Source: Candidatus Poribacteria bacterium (lineage in GTDB: Bacteria; Poribacteria; WGA-4E; PCPOR2b). Taken from it: a DNA stretch of 64,000 nt. The position numbers and the translations under genes are program-made. The notes beneath the pieces are model-generated. The model was not told where the DNA came from. It saw only the letters and a program-made list of their open reading frames with translations, and made no database searches. Shown in pieces: positions 18,098 to 27,141 of this stretch; the stretch's first letter is position 1, and every line of letters starts with the position of its first letter. Location: assembly GCA_022822005.1 (NCBI GenBank), contig JAJECO010000018.1, positions 1 to 64,000 on the forward strand. Direction: 5' to 3'.

Positions 18098-19348
18098 ATG
18101 AACCCAAGCAAAAAACGCATTCTTCTACTCTTGCCGACCAAGACATATCGTGCGAAAGCATTTCTCTCTGCCGCATCGCAGTTAGGTGTAACCGTTGCGA
18201 TTGGGTCTGATCAGCCACAGACGTTGTCTGAGCTATCACCTCGAAAATCCTTGGTCCTTAACTTCAGCAAACCTGAGAAGGCGACAGAGGAGATTATTGC
18301 GTTTGCCCAAACCTATCCGATTGATGCCGTTGTCGGTGTTGATGACGATACAACAATTTTGGTGTCAATGGTAGCGAAGGCGTTATCCCTACCGCATAAT
18401 TCCGTGGAATCCGCTCGCACTACCCGTAGCAAATATGAGATGCGCAAAGTGCTTGCAACGGGAGGCATTCCTTCGCCGCACTTTGAAGTTGTCTCAATCA
18501 GCGCGAATCCGGCAGAAGTAGCGAGTGGTATAACCTATCCGTGTGTTCTCAAGCCGCTTTCCCTTTCGGCGAGCCGGGGTGTCATCCGTGCGAACGATCC
18601 GAGGGAGTTTGTGAACGCATTTCAGAGAATTGTTGGTATTCTGGGTTCCTCTGACGTTAAATCAACAAAGGGTAGTACAGCACAGCAAATTCTTATCGAA
18701 GATTTTATACCGGGGATAGAAGTTGCTCTTGAGGGCATTCTGATTCAAGGGGATCTCAAGGTACTAGCTATTTTTGATAAACCTGATCCGTTAGATGGGC
18801 CGTTCTTTGAGGAGACGCTCTACGTTACCCCATCCCGCTTACCTGTTGATATTCAAAACGAAATTATAGCGTGTACAGCACAGACCGCAAAAGTACTCGG
18901 ATTGCGGGAGGGGCCTGTCCACGCAGAGCTGCGAGTTAATGGCGATGGCGCGTGGATAATCGAAATCGCCGCTCGGTCAATTGGTGGACTTTGTGCACGT
19001 ACGTTGCGCTTTGGTACGGGGGTTTCGCTGGAAGAACTCATCATTCGGCACGCTATCGGGATGGAGGTTGAATCGCTGCAGCGTGAACGGAAGCCGGCCG
19101 GTGTGATGATGATTCCCATTCCTCATGCGGGAATTTTGCGAGAGGTGCGAGGCAAGACAGATGCAGAACAAGTTTCAGGTATTGAGGAAGTTACAATCAG
19201 TATACCGATCGGGCAGGACGTCCTCCCTCTGCCGGAAGGCGCGAGCTACCTTGGATTTATCTTCGCAAGGGGAACCACTCCAGAGAGTGTTGAAGCCTCT
19301 TTACGTGAAGCGCATCGTCGGTTAGAGTTTGTCATCGCAGTTGAATGA
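18098..19348 (+). CDS. ATP-grasp domain carboxylate-amine/thiol ligase
   Basis: Cytosolic 416-residue ligase that should activate a carboxylate with ATP and join it to an amine or thiol. The N-terminal pre-ATP-grasp region reads RILLLLPTKTYRAKAFLSAA. The ATP-grasp core shows TYPCVLKPLSLSASRGV (nucleotide lysine), QILIEDFIPGIEVALEGI, and the Mg-binding segment VHAELRVNGDGAWIIEIAARSIGG. It resembles BL00235/PurK-like and dipeptide-ligase-type members of the superfamily without a specific match. It appears monocistronic, followed by a 223-bp repeat, so context gives no substrate. Confidence 0.82.
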   Translation: MNPSKKRILLLLPTKTYRAKAFLSAASQLGVTVAIGSDQPQTLSELSPRKSLVLNFSKPEKATEEIIAFAQTYPIDAVVGVDDDTTILVSMVAKALSLPHNSVESARTTRSKYEMRKVLATGGIPSPHFEVVSISANPAEVASGITYPCVLKPLSLSASRGVIRANDPREFVNAFQRIVGILGSSDVKSTKGSTAQQILIEDFIPGIEVALEGILIQGDLKVLAIFDKPDPLDGPFFEETLYVTPSRLPVDIQNEIIACTAQTAKVLGLREGPVHAELRVNGDGAWIIEIAARSIGGLCARTLRFGTGVSLEELIIRHAIGMEVESLQRERKPAGVMMIPIPHAGILREVRGKTDAEQVSGIEEVTISIPIGQDVLPLPEGASYLGFIFARGTTPESVEASLREAHRRLEFVIAVE

Positions 19349-19370
19349 CGCTAATTTACATAGCAATTTT

Positions 19371-19593
19371 GTAGGTTGGGTTGAACGGCAACCCTAAAAC
19401 ATACTAGGTAACTCCATTTAGATTACAGGGTGCTGTACAGCTTGAAGTCTCATAAATAGAGTGAAACCCAATTCTTGATACATGGATTGGGTGTTGGGTT
19501 TCACTCCATCTATCAATAAAACGGTGTTATCAAAAGATCGAACCTCTATTGTCTTTGATAGCGATTCGTTTTGAACCGTTCAACCCAACCTAC
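19371..19593. repeat. MITE-like element, copy 1
   Basis: A 223-bp unit bounded by perfect 18-bp terminal inverted repeats, GTAGGTTGGGTTGAACGG (19371-19388) and its complement (19576-19593). Inside is a second inverted repeat, GAGTGAAACCCAA against TTGGGTTTCACTC. It has no coding capacity. A second copy of the same length lies at 21823-22045 in the same orientation, so the pair flanks the gene at 19866-21716. Confidence 0.88.
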
Positions 19594-19600
19594 GTTGCTT

Positions 19601-19744
19601 TCGCTCTAGAGGAGCGATATGTCTATAGAACGGTGAGAAGGGAAATGCCTGCGCTCCAGAGGAGCGCAATGTAAAGGTTCATCAATTCAATCAACCAATG
19701 AACGAATAAACCAACAAAAAGCCCCAGCGGGGCGACATGTGATA
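19601..19744 (+). repeat. cluster of short hairpin repeats
   Basis: Three related units each form a small GC hairpin followed by an ATGT motif: CGCTCTAGAGGAGCG with ATATGTCTATAGAA (19601-19630), GCGCTCCAGAGGAGCGC with AATGT (19651-19672), and GCCCCAGCGGGGC with GACATGTGATA (19721-19744). A fourth member lies at 26627-26657. The cluster occupies the space between MITE copy 1 and the metallopeptidase gene. Confidence 0.65.
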
Positions 19745-19865
19745 CGATAAAGAGAAGGTTATGAAGTTAAAGAAAAAATCATCACGATGTGGAACAAGTC
19801 CTATGTGCCCCCTTCATCGCGTTTCTGATTCTCCTAATCCGCAGAATATGAGGAGCATGCTTTTA

Positions 19866-21716
19866 ATGCTGTCAAAAATAGGGTTGGGTATTGCTATTGT
19901 TCTGACGATACTGGTTGCAAGTGGATGCAGCAGCGAAGGAGTATTTGAAAATCCTGACAGCATCAGAGTGACAACCCTTGAAGCCATACACGGCAGACAG
20001 GGACATCTGGTGGACTTTAACATAGGGCCGAATAAAAACCTGGGGTCAGAAGATGTCGGAATGACGAAACAGGTGGTGCTGGAGTTGCGGGATGCCGAGG
20101 TAACCACCGCAACGGTATATCTGGTGATAAAAACCGACAGCATCAGCATGGGCAGAGCAATTGACCTGCTGAAAAGTGCGACAGATGTCGCCATTGTCCC
20201 TGCCCTACCGGAAGACACCGAACCGTGGACCCGAATGGTGCTGTCATTCGGAGGTGCAGGAGGTGATCCGTACGCAGGATACCTGCGCATCACCGCACCG
20301 ACAGAAACAACGTTTATCTCATTGCGGGGAACGACCACGCAGGAGAGCATAGAATGGTTCTTGCAGGGAATCAGAAAACCACCGAAGGTGCTGGACACTC
20401 TGCCGGCAACGGTCACCGAAATCAGCTACTACAGCGACAGCACCCTCACCATGCCGCTCGCTGATACAGTCCTCGCAGGAGACACCATCTACACCAAAGT
20501 GGTGTTCTCAAAGGATGTCCCCGTCACCTTTTCCGACGACGGACCTTCCCAACCGAGCATTACATCAGAGATAACAGCCCAGGTACAGTATTCAATCAGA
20601 TTTCCGATTGAGTTTCAGTACCGCATGCAACCGGGAAACACTATCCTGCAGAGCGGTGAGGCAAGGCCCTACCGGAGCTCCAATAGCACCTTCATCTGCA
20701 GGTATGATGTAAAGAGAGACGATCTCAGCGGGCTATTCCGCACCGCTGCCGGCCACCACGAAATACAAGGTAGTCCGCTGCGGGTCGTATTCTTTAGACA
20801 CACCGGCCAATTACCCGCAAACACCGGTGAAACCGTCACCAGCTGGCAACCGAATGACTTTGTCGGACAGGTATACACCATAGACTCGTATGAAGCAGCC
20901 ATAGGAGAAAATCTGCACCGCGGCATGAAAGTGGCGGTGGCAGGGGTAACGGTAACCATTGTCGCGGGACCACGCGCAGGCGAGAGCACCGTCACCGACA
21001 AAAATGGTCGCTACCGCTTCCTGAACGTTGCGGGAAACAATCTGCACCTCCGCACCGAAAGAAAGCACTTTGAGACAAAAGAGGTACTCGTGTACCGCTC
21101 CCACCCCACAATCCTGCCGGACGGCTCAGTCCCCAACTACAAAAAAGATCCGCAAAAAGAGCCGGGCAACATCCTGATAGGACAGGTATGGCCGAAAGGG
21201 GTGCGAATCCTGCTCAAAGAGGTGCTGCTGGTGCACGACCTGTTGTATATTGATCTCGGAACACCTCCAGAAAATCAGGTTATCAGGTTTACAGGGGCAT
21301 ACGGCGATGGAATTGTTCTCATATTCGGTGAAGAATTTTACACCAAGTCAGATCCGATTAAATGGGCACTTGGGACTTTTAGCCACGAAATCGCCCACGC
21401 ACACCAACATGCTGTGGTCTCCGTTGACGGCAGTGGAAACATCAGTCAGTGGCAGCATTCCCCGGAAGCAAAAACATATGAAGAGGCAAGGAAGAAGGAT
21501 GTGGAAGTATTGGGAAAAATAACATACTATGACACTCCGGCTTCGTACTTTAACACCAGCCTCCTGGAAAACGCAGCCGAACACTGTGCCAACTACTGGG
21601 GAACCGAAAGAGGCGAAGAGCCGGGATACACAGGCATCAATCAGGTAGGAAAAACATTAGAAGAGCTTGCGCCCAACCGTTACAAATGGGCACAAGAATG
21701 GCTCACTAAAAAATAA
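19866..21716 (+). CDS. lipoprotein with regulatory-like beta domain and putative HEXXH metallopeptidase
   Basis: I find no specific named family. I place the start at ATG 19866 because AGGAG lies 10 bases upstream and a lipoprotein signal (LTILVASGC) follows directly; the frame is open back to ATG 19761. The middle contains a carboxypeptidase-regulatory-like module (GVTVTIVAGPRAGESTVTDKNGRYRF region). Near the C-terminus SHEIAHAHQH at 21378-21407 contains HEXXH, and ENAAEHCANYW about 45 residues later supplies a possible third zinc ligand. This suggests a surface zinc peptidase; activity is inference. The gene is boxed between two direct 223-bp MITE-like repeats and its codon use looks richer in GC than its neighbours by eye, as expected for a transferred cassette. 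Confidence 0.72.
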   Translation: MLSKIGLGIAIVLTILVASGCSSEGVFENPDSIRVTTLEAIHGRQGHLVDFNIGPNKNLGSEDVGMTKQVVLELRDAEVTTATVYLVIKTDSISMGRAIDLLKSATDVAIVPALPEDTEPWTRMVLSFGGAGGDPYAGYLRITAPTETTFISLRGTTTQESIEWFLQGIRKPPKVLDTLPATVTEISYYSDSTLTMPLADTVLAGDTIYTKVVFSKDVPVTFSDDGPSQPSITSEITAQVQYSIRFPIEFQYRMQPGNTILQSGEARPYRSSNSTFICRYDVKRDDLSGLFRTAAGHHEIQGSPLRVVFFRHTGQLPANTGETVTSWQPNDFVGQVYTIDSYEAAIGENLHRGMKVAVAGVTVTIVAGPRAGESTVTDKNGRYRFLNVAGNNLHLRTERKHFETKEVLVYRSHPTILPDGSVPNYKKDPQKEPGNILIGQVWPKGVRILLKEVLLVHDLLYIDLGTPPENQVIRFTGAYGDGIVLIFGEEFYTKSDPIKWALGTFSHEIAHAHQHAVVSVDGSGNISQWQHSPEAKTYEEARKKDVEVLGKITYYDTPASYFNTSLLENAAEHCANYWGTERGEEPGYTGINQVGKTLEELAPNRYKWAQEWLTKK

Positions 21717-21822
21717 CTCAAACCCCCGGCAAGGCGTTGCGAAGCACGACTTGGAACGTATTAGGGAGGCGAAGCAGGATTGATAGTGATTTCTAAAAGG
21801 ACTGTAGTTTGGACAATTTTCC

Positions 21823-22045
21823 GTAGGTTGGGTTGAACGGCAACCCTAAAACATACTAAGTAACTCCACTTGGGTTACAAGGCGCTGTGCAGCTTGAAAT
21901 CTCATAAACAGAGTGAAACCCAACTCTTGACACATGGCTTGGGTGTTGGGTTTCACTTCATCTATCCCTAAAACGGTGTTATCGAAAGATTGAATCTCTA
22001 TTGTCTTTGATGGCGATTCGGTTTGAACCGTTCAACCCAACCTAC
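21823..22045. repeat. MITE-like element, copy 2
   Basis: Direct copy of the unit at 19371-19593 with the same 223-bp length, the same perfect 18-bp termini (21823-21840 and 22028-22045) and the same nested inverted repeat. Internal differences are scattered substitutions. Flanks also resemble copy 1 (CAATTTT before, CTTTCGCTC after), so the ancestral repeat may be slightly longer than the inverted-repeat-bounded core. Confidence 0.88.
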
Positions 22046-22079
22046 AGTCTTTCGCTCCAGTTTTGAATCCCGATTTATC

Positions 22080-22127
22080 GGGGCGGGGTGACAGGGGGGG
22101 GGCAGGGGGGTTGGGGGATTTAGGGGG
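22080..22127 (+). other. G-run cluster, predicted G-quadruplex
   Basis: Six G runs of length 4, 4, 9, 6, 5 and 5 lie within 48 bases on the plus strand, separated by 1-5 bases. This satisfies the usual four-run quadruplex pattern. It lies between MITE copy 2 and the FIST gene, about 200 bp upstream of that start codon. Confidence 0.7.
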
Positions 22128-22141
22128 TTAGTTGTCTATTG

Positions 22142-22173
22142 GGAGTGTCTCATTAATTCTAAAATCTACCATA
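22142..22173. repeat. dispersed tail repeat, middle copy
   Basis: GGAGTGTCTCATTAATTC followed by TAAAATCTACCATAG matches the tails at 16965-16997 and 25593-25624 with few changes. This copy lacks the adjacent nine-base-arm hairpin. It stands upstream of the FIST gene. Confidence 0.65.
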
Positions 22174-22326
22174 GTAGGAGGGAATTCCGATTCCCGACTA
22201 TTGCGTTGGTTTCTAATACTGGACTTATCAACTAGCAGCTTAGGTTTTTATATGAAGCCTAATAGGATATAATCATAGCAAGCAAGACGCTAACATTCTG
22301 AACTACAGAAAGGCAAGGTGAGGTCG

Positions 22327-23502
22327 ATGATACGTGCTGGTGTCGGACATAGCCTTAGTGCTTCAGGATCTGAAGCCGCTCAACAAGCAACCACAATGGC
22401 AATGGGGGTGGCAAAATTAGCGAAAGCAGACCTTGCATTTGTTTTCGCAACGGGGGATTATCAGAACGAATACACGCAGCTCTGCGAGGAAGTACAGAAA
22501 ATATCAGGGTGTGAACACCTGATCGGTTGTAGCGGGATGGGTGTCCTCACTTCGGACCGTGAGTTTGAAGGGGAATCTGTTGTGGCGGTCCTTGTGGTGC
22601 GTTCAGATCAGTTATCCGCTCTGTCTTTCTGTGTTTCTGAAGATGGCGTGTCGCCTGTTGGCACAACCATACGCAACCAAATACGGTCAGAACTACGCGA
22701 GAATTCACTCTTGGTTGTCCTGCCAGATGTGCGATGTGTCCAACCTGCTGAACTCGTCCAACAGATTGAAGGAAATGGCGATGCGCTTCCCATCGTTGGA
22801 GGGGCAGCCTCCGGAGATCCGATGACCGGTCAGATGCACCAATGGTGTGGGACGGAAATTACGGAGTCAAGCGTCGCAGGTGTGCTGCTAACTGGGGATT
22901 TCCATACCGAGATCGGCGTTGCTCAAGGGTGTCAACCCATTGGAAGTCCTGTTGAAATTACCCGTGCAGAGGACAACCTGATTCTTGAGTTGGAGGGCAG
23001 GGACGCGGTAGAGGTGTTACAGGAATCGCTTGCACTGCTGACCGAGGAAGATATACAGCGTTCCGGTAGGATGATTTTCATAGGTATCGCAATGGACAAG
23101 TCAAATCGATCGCCGGGTCCGGGTGACTACCTGATTCGTAACGTCACGGGTATCGATCCGCAAAACTCCGCAGTCGGAGTTGCAGAAAGAGTCGAAACAG
23201 GACAGATCGTACAGTTTCATCTGCGAAATCCTTTTGCTGCCTCGGAAGACATCCATGCCATCGTGAATCGGCTGCATGAAAGATCGCAGGAACACCCACC
23301 GGCTTTTGGGCTTTACTTCAACTGCTTGGGCAGGGGTGCTGGATTATATGGCGAGCCAAATCATGATATTCAGATAATCAAGGAAAAATTTCCGGATCTA
23401 CCGATTATCGGTTTCTTCGGAAACGCTGAATTTGCTCCCATCGGTAATCGAAATTTCGCACATGCCTACACGGGTGCACTTGTCCTCTGTTCGGAGATTT
23501 AA
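22327..23502 (+). CDS. FIST domain sensory protein
   Basis: Soluble 391-residue protein made of FIST N and FIST C domains, which are small-ligand sensor modules often found in signalling proteins. The N-terminal half shows the family pattern AGVGHSLSASG, ADLAFVFATGDYQ and EHLIGCSGMGVLTSDREFEG. The C-terminal half has LYFNCLGRGAGLYGEPNHDI and IIGFFGNAEFAPIG, the hallmark FIST C end. I prefer ATG 22327 over GTG 22318 because AAGGTGAGG directly precedes it. No kinase, GGDEF or chemoreceptor domain is attached. The stop overlaps the end of the convergent hydrolase gene by 4 bases. Confidence 0.88.
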   Translation: MIRAGVGHSLSASGSEAAQQATTMAMGVAKLAKADLAFVFATGDYQNEYTQLCEEVQKISGCEHLIGCSGMGVLTSDREFEGESVVAVLVVRSDQLSALSFCVSEDGVSPVGTTIRNQIRSELRENSLLVVLPDVRCVQPAELVQQIEGNGDALPIVGGAASGDPMTGQMHQWCGTEITESSVAGVLLTGDFHTEIGVAQGCQPIGSPVEITRAEDNLILELEGRDAVEVLQESLALLTEEDIQRSGRMIFIGIAMDKSNRSPGPGDYLIRNVTGIDPQNSAVGVAERVETGQIVQFHLRNPFAASEDIHAIVNRLHERSQEHPPAFGLYFNCLGRGAGLYGEPNHDIQIIKEKFPDLPIIGFFGNAEFAPIGNRNFAHAYTGALVLCSEI

Positions 23503-25331
23503 GAACCAAGTGGCTCTATAGGCAGCACGATGCAAGAAGCATGATCCATCTCATGATAGATGGTATTTTCGGCGATACGCCATCGTCTATCATTTGGATC
23601 GCCGGTGTTACGGTTGATGTCAAAGTTTGGAAAATTGCTGCTGCAAATATCTACGCGAACCCGGTGGTTCGCCGCAAACAGGTTAGCGGATGGCTCAAGC
23701 GGAATTTCAATCTGATATATCTTCTCCGGCTCCATCGGCTTCGATGTCTCCCACGCCTCCCGGTAACGGGCACGGAGGATACCTTCAGATACCGGGAAGG
23801 CGTAACCGGTCGGATAATCCGAACTCGGAGGATAAAGATCGATCAGCTTCACGAAAAAATCGGTATCGGGAGAATCGGACGATACCCACAGGATTACCTT
23901 TATATTTCCGGCGATTCTGACCTCTTCAGATAGCGGTTGGCTCTGGAAAACCAATACATCAGGACGGGAGGCGATAGGCATACCCGGAATTCCATGTCCC
24001 GGCAAGGTTTCCAATTCAATCTGATCGCGCGGTCCCATTCCGGAGAAACCACCCTCGGCGGCTGGTCCGTACGGGATAATACAGCGCCCGTTACTGGAAA
24101 CCGTGTTTCGCGGATCATAGGTGTAGGTCGTCCGTGCGTTCTCCTGACTCGGTTTCTCCTGTGATAGAATACCATCTGGATGCAGGTAGAATGGGGTCGG
24201 TTGGATCTCTTCGGGGGGCCAAATATCACCGTAATGCCATTCTCCACCGTGCTTCAGCCTTCCGTCATTGCCACGTTTCCCGCTCCCACCGCCCATCGTG
24301 AATACCTTGACCGGCGTTCCAGTGTCGGCGTTTTGATCGTCCTTGAGCCAGCGATCAAACCATGTCAGTTCCAAGTTTAAGAAATCGTCGTAGCTGTGAA
24401 TGGTTCCTGACGTGCCAAAATTCACATCCCCGCACAGCGAATTGAAGTTGTTATGCGTCCAGGGACCAACGAGGAGATACTGGTTTTCACGCTCCATCTT
24501 CATCATCTTTTGGTAGCCATCAATGATGGTGCGTGGATACCAGTCATACCAACCAACGACCCACAGGATGGGAATATCCGGAAAGCATTCAAAATACTCA
24601 TCCATCGCAAAACCGGGTTGCCGCCAAAAGTCGGTATAGTCGTAGTTCTCAAAATAGAGTTGAAAGGCAGCCTCTTCATATTTTGGAACAATACTGAGCG
24701 GTGTCTGTCCCCGTTTCCACGGGATCCGAGAAGCCCAATCCAGAAAGTTCTGACCTGAACTCATCGTCCGAACAGCTTCGGCAACCGCGGGATTCTGTTG
24801 TGCTTCTTGACTGGTTGTTGCCGTTTCAAGAATCCACTTCAAAAGCCCCAAGTGCAGCGCACCACCCACGCGCATACTGTAGTGATACGCATTGATGGGC
24901 CCCTCATAAGGGATGATTGTGGCTAATCCCGGCGGGTTCTGCGTTGCTGCGTGGAACTGCACCCACGCCATGTGAGAACAGCCATACATACCCACCTTCC
25001 CGTTGCAAGAAGGGTGATCTGCAAGCCATACCACCGTGTCATAGCCATCTTGTGGCTCATCTCGAAACGGGAAGAAATCGCCTCCAGATTTGAAGCGGCC
25101 ACGGCAATCCTGTACTACTGACAGGTAGCCGTGTTTAGCGAAGAAACTCCCCATGTGCTCGTAGCTTTCCTTTTTGTAGGGGGTTCGCTGTAAAACAGCA
25201 GGAAGTTTTCCCTCCACCGGACGACCGTCTGCTGCAGGGAAGTAAAGATCTGCGACTAAATTCACGCCATCTCGCATAGGGACCATAACGTCCCGCACAA
25301 CAATGACATCCCACGTCTTTTTTTTTGTCAT
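23499..25331 (-). CDS. CocE/NonD family alpha/beta hydrolase
   Basis: A 610-residue serine hydrolase of the X-Pro dipeptidyl-peptidase S15 / cocaine esterase type, which cleaves esters, amides or acyl-amino linkages. The alpha/beta core begins MVPMRDGVNLVADLYFP and includes VQDCRGRFKSGGDF. The nucleophile is predicted at Ser119 in GMYGCSHMAW; family members more often have Tyr after this serine, here His. The C-terminal jelly-roll domain starts near residue 440 (IAGNIKVILWVSSDSPDTDFFVKLID). No signal peptide is visible, so it is probably cytoplasmic. It is convergent with the FIST gene. The natural substrate is not evident. Confidence 0.88.
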   Translation of the reverse strand: MTKKKTWDVIVVRDVMVPMRDGVNLVADLYFPAADGRPVEGKLPAVLQRTPYKKESYEHMGSFFAKHGYLSVVQDCRGRFKSGGDFFPFRDEPQDGYDTVVWLADHPSCNGKVGMYGCSHMAWVQFHAATQNPPGLATIIPYEGPINAYHYSMRVGGALHLGLLKWILETATTSQEAQQNPAVAEAVRTMSSGQNFLDWASRIPWKRGQTPLSIVPKYEEAAFQLYFENYDYTDFWRQPGFAMDEYFECFPDIPILWVVGWYDWYPRTIIDGYQKMMKMERENQYLLVGPWTHNNFNSLCGDVNFGTSGTIHSYDDFLNLELTWFDRWLKDDQNADTGTPVKVFTMGGGSGKRGNDGRLKHGGEWHYGDIWPPEEIQPTPFYLHPDGILSQEKPSQENARTTYTYDPRNTVSSNGRCIIPYGPAAEGGFSGMGPRDQIELETLPGHGIPGMPIASRPDVLVFQSQPLSEEVRIAGNIKVILWVSSDSPDTDFFVKLIDLYPPSSDYPTGYAFPVSEGILRARYREAWETSKPMEPEKIYQIEIPLEPSANLFAANHRVRVDICSSNFPNFDINRNTGDPNDRRWRIAENTIYHEMDHASCIVLPIEPLGS

Positions 25332-25533
25332 ATTTTTCCTACTTGTCTTTTCTGCTCTGATTTTGATACACTAGACACATCTATAACCATCTTTAAGCAA
25401 TTATAGAAAATCGCTAAAACAGACTATAGTGGATTAGGCCTTACGCACTTGGGTTTGTAGTAGCGCAATTCATTGCGCGTCGAAGAGCATGTTCAGACTC
25501 CAACCTACCGTAGGCAGGGGCTCGTCGGGATGT

Positions 25534-25624
25534 GGTGCGGTTAGAAACCGCACCTGCCGGGGTGATAGCCCGGATTATCCCATCCCCGGTACAGAGTGCC
25601 CAATTAATTCTAAACTTTACTATA
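25534..25624. repeat. palindromic repeat block upstream of phyH gene
   Basis: The hairpin with arms GGTGCGGTT and AACCGCACC (25534-25554) is followed after about 40 bp by the tail GAGTGCCCAATTAATTC plus TAAACTTTACTATA (25593-25624). The order matches the block at 16939-16997. The tail ends 24 bases before the dioxygenase start and includes a TACTATA stretch that could act as a -10 element. Confidence 0.7.
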
Positions 25625-25647
25625 AGTTGACTTTGGAGGAGATATTG

Positions 25648-26619
25648 ATGAGCCTCACCAACGCGGAACGACAACAGTTTAATGAGGAAGGATACGTAGT
25701 AAAATCCGGTGTTTTTTCGACGGAAGCTCTACAACCAATCCAAGATGCGCTTGGCGAAATTGTCGATATTGAAGCAAGACGTCTGCAATCTGAAGGTGCG
25801 TTGGAGGACATTTATCCCGACGAACCTTTCGGCAATCGCCTGGGGCGTATCAGAAAATCCAACCTTGACGCTGCAATAGAGATTACCAGAGGTGTCATGG
25901 GGTCAGGCGGCGGCGGTTTTAGTGGGGCATCAATGTTTGGTATGCTCACCCATCGCCCCTTGCTATCTTGCGTCGAAAGTCTTATCGGGCCCACCATTAT
26001 CGGTGCATCGGCATACCGCATCCGTCCAAAGCTGCCAGAGTGGGAACGCGGTGAGGTGCCGTGGCATCAAGATTCCGGGTATTTCCTCCCCCACTGTGAT
26101 AAACACCTGCTTGTTACCTGCTGGATTCCGCTGGTTGATTCGACCCGCCATAACGGCTGCCTCTACGTGATGCCGAAGGTACATCGGCAGGGCGTTTATC
26201 AGCATTATACCGGGGGGCATGGCGGATTCCTTGAAATACCGAGCGACGAATTTCCGGACACGGGACCCATTCCGATGGAGATGAGAGCGGGGGATGTGCT
26301 ATTCTTGACCAACTTAACGCCACACGCCTCATTTGAAAATCACAGTGAACAGGTGCGTTGGAGCGTAGACTTGCGCTATCAAAACGCCGAAGCCCCAAAC
26401 AACACAGACGAAGGTCCGGAATCCTACACGCCCGAACGTGAAACCGTTACTATGGCGTGTTACCCACCAGAAGCCGATTTTGTCCTACGTAATCCCGACC
26501 ACCCAGAACAAGAAGTTCGCAACCCTGAAGAATTCCGAAAAATTAGAGAGCGTTATCAGGGGGCGGGAGCCCACCATCCCGGACGAGGGTGGACACGGCT
26601 TGAAGATAAAGATATTTGA
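25648..26619 (+). CDS. phytanoyl-CoA dioxygenase (PhyH) family protein
   Basis: Predicted Fe(II)/2-oxoglutarate-dependent hydroxylase, 323 residues, cytosolic. The open frame reaches 25489, but GGAGGAG (25635-25641) and family alignment place the start at ATG 25648 (MSLTNAERQQFNEEGYVV). Iron ligands are His140 and Asp142 in VPWHQDSGYF and His226 in TPHASFENH, with Arg237 (QVRWSVDLRY) for 2-oxoglutarate. All cofactor residues are present. PhyH-like proteins are numerous in Poribacteria-type genomes, which fits the suggested host. The substrate is unknown. A dispersed repeat ends 24 bp upstream and may supply its promoter. Confidence 0.9.
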   Translation: MSLTNAERQQFNEEGYVVKSGVFSTEALQPIQDALGEIVDIEARRLQSEGALEDIYPDEPFGNRLGRIRKSNLDAAIEITRGVMGSGGGGFSGASMFGMLTHRPLLSCVESLIGPTIIGASAYRIRPKLPEWERGEVPWHQDSGYFLPHCDKHLLVTCWIPLVDSTRHNGCLYVMPKVHRQGVYQHYTGGHGGFLEIPSDEFPDTGPIPMEMRAGDVLFLTNLTPHASFENHSEQVRWSVDLRYQNAEAPNNTDEGPESYTPERETVTMACYPPEADFVLRNPDHPEQEVRNPEEFRKIRERYQGAGAHHPGRGWTRLEDKDI

Positions 26620-26626
26620 AGCCTGC

Positions 26627-26657
26627 AAAGCCCCAGTAGGGCGAAATGTGTATAGAA
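26627..26657 (+). repeat. short hairpin repeat, fourth copy
   Basis: AAAGCCCCAGTAGGGC followed by GAAATGTGTATAGAA, the same family as the units at 19601-19744. It lies between the phyH gene and the small membrane-protein gene. Confidence 0.6.
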
Positions 26658-26696
26658 TCCCTCCACCGAACTAAGGGAAAACAGAGGAGAAATTCC

Positions 26697-27092
26697 ATGA
26701 CAATCCTAGGCAAAAATAAACTTCACTATATTGAAAAAGTTTTACTGTATACGCCGATAATGGTGGGTATTTTCATCGCATTATCTGTTTGGAGTGGAGA
26801 ACTCACTGTTGGGTTTATGGTTGTTGGGTTGATGCTGATAGGTGTTTTGCTAAATATCATCAAAAAAATCACAGGAAGCAATAGACTGCCTACGGTCTCA
26901 ATCCTCATTGTTGCTATTGGGATCTATGTTTTAATAAATGGGGATAGCTATATGGGCATATTTTACATCTTGCTCGGTATTAGTTTGATATTTAACGAGT
27001 TTTTGAAAGGGAAGTGGAGTCATATCTGCTATGCTATCACTATGTGGTTCGCTGTGGTTGCCTTCATTTTATACCTTGTGCGTAACGCTTAA
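26697..27092 (+). CDS. small four-helix membrane protein, unknown function
   Basis: No family recognised. The 131-residue product is mostly hydrophobic, with four predicted membrane segments at about residues 16-34, 38-55, 66-95 (possibly broken) and 106-129, and short polar loops (KKITGSNRLP and LKGKWSH). The start at ATG 26697 is preferred over the frame's upstream GTG/ATG positions because AGAGGAGA lies 7 bases before it. It follows a dispersed hairpin repeat and is convergent with livF. Unlike its neighbours it is notably rich in A and T by eye. Confidence 0.65.
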   Translation: MTILGKNKLHYIEKVLLYTPIMVGIFIALSVWSGELTVGFMVVGLMLIGVLLNIIKKITGSNRLPTVSILIVAIGIYVLINGDSYMGIFYILLGISLIFNEFLKGKWSHICYAITMWFAVVAFILYLVRNA

Positions 27093-27141
27093 CAGCAGCG
27101 AAAATGAAACCCAACACTTACAGATCCTTCCTGCCTTACCT

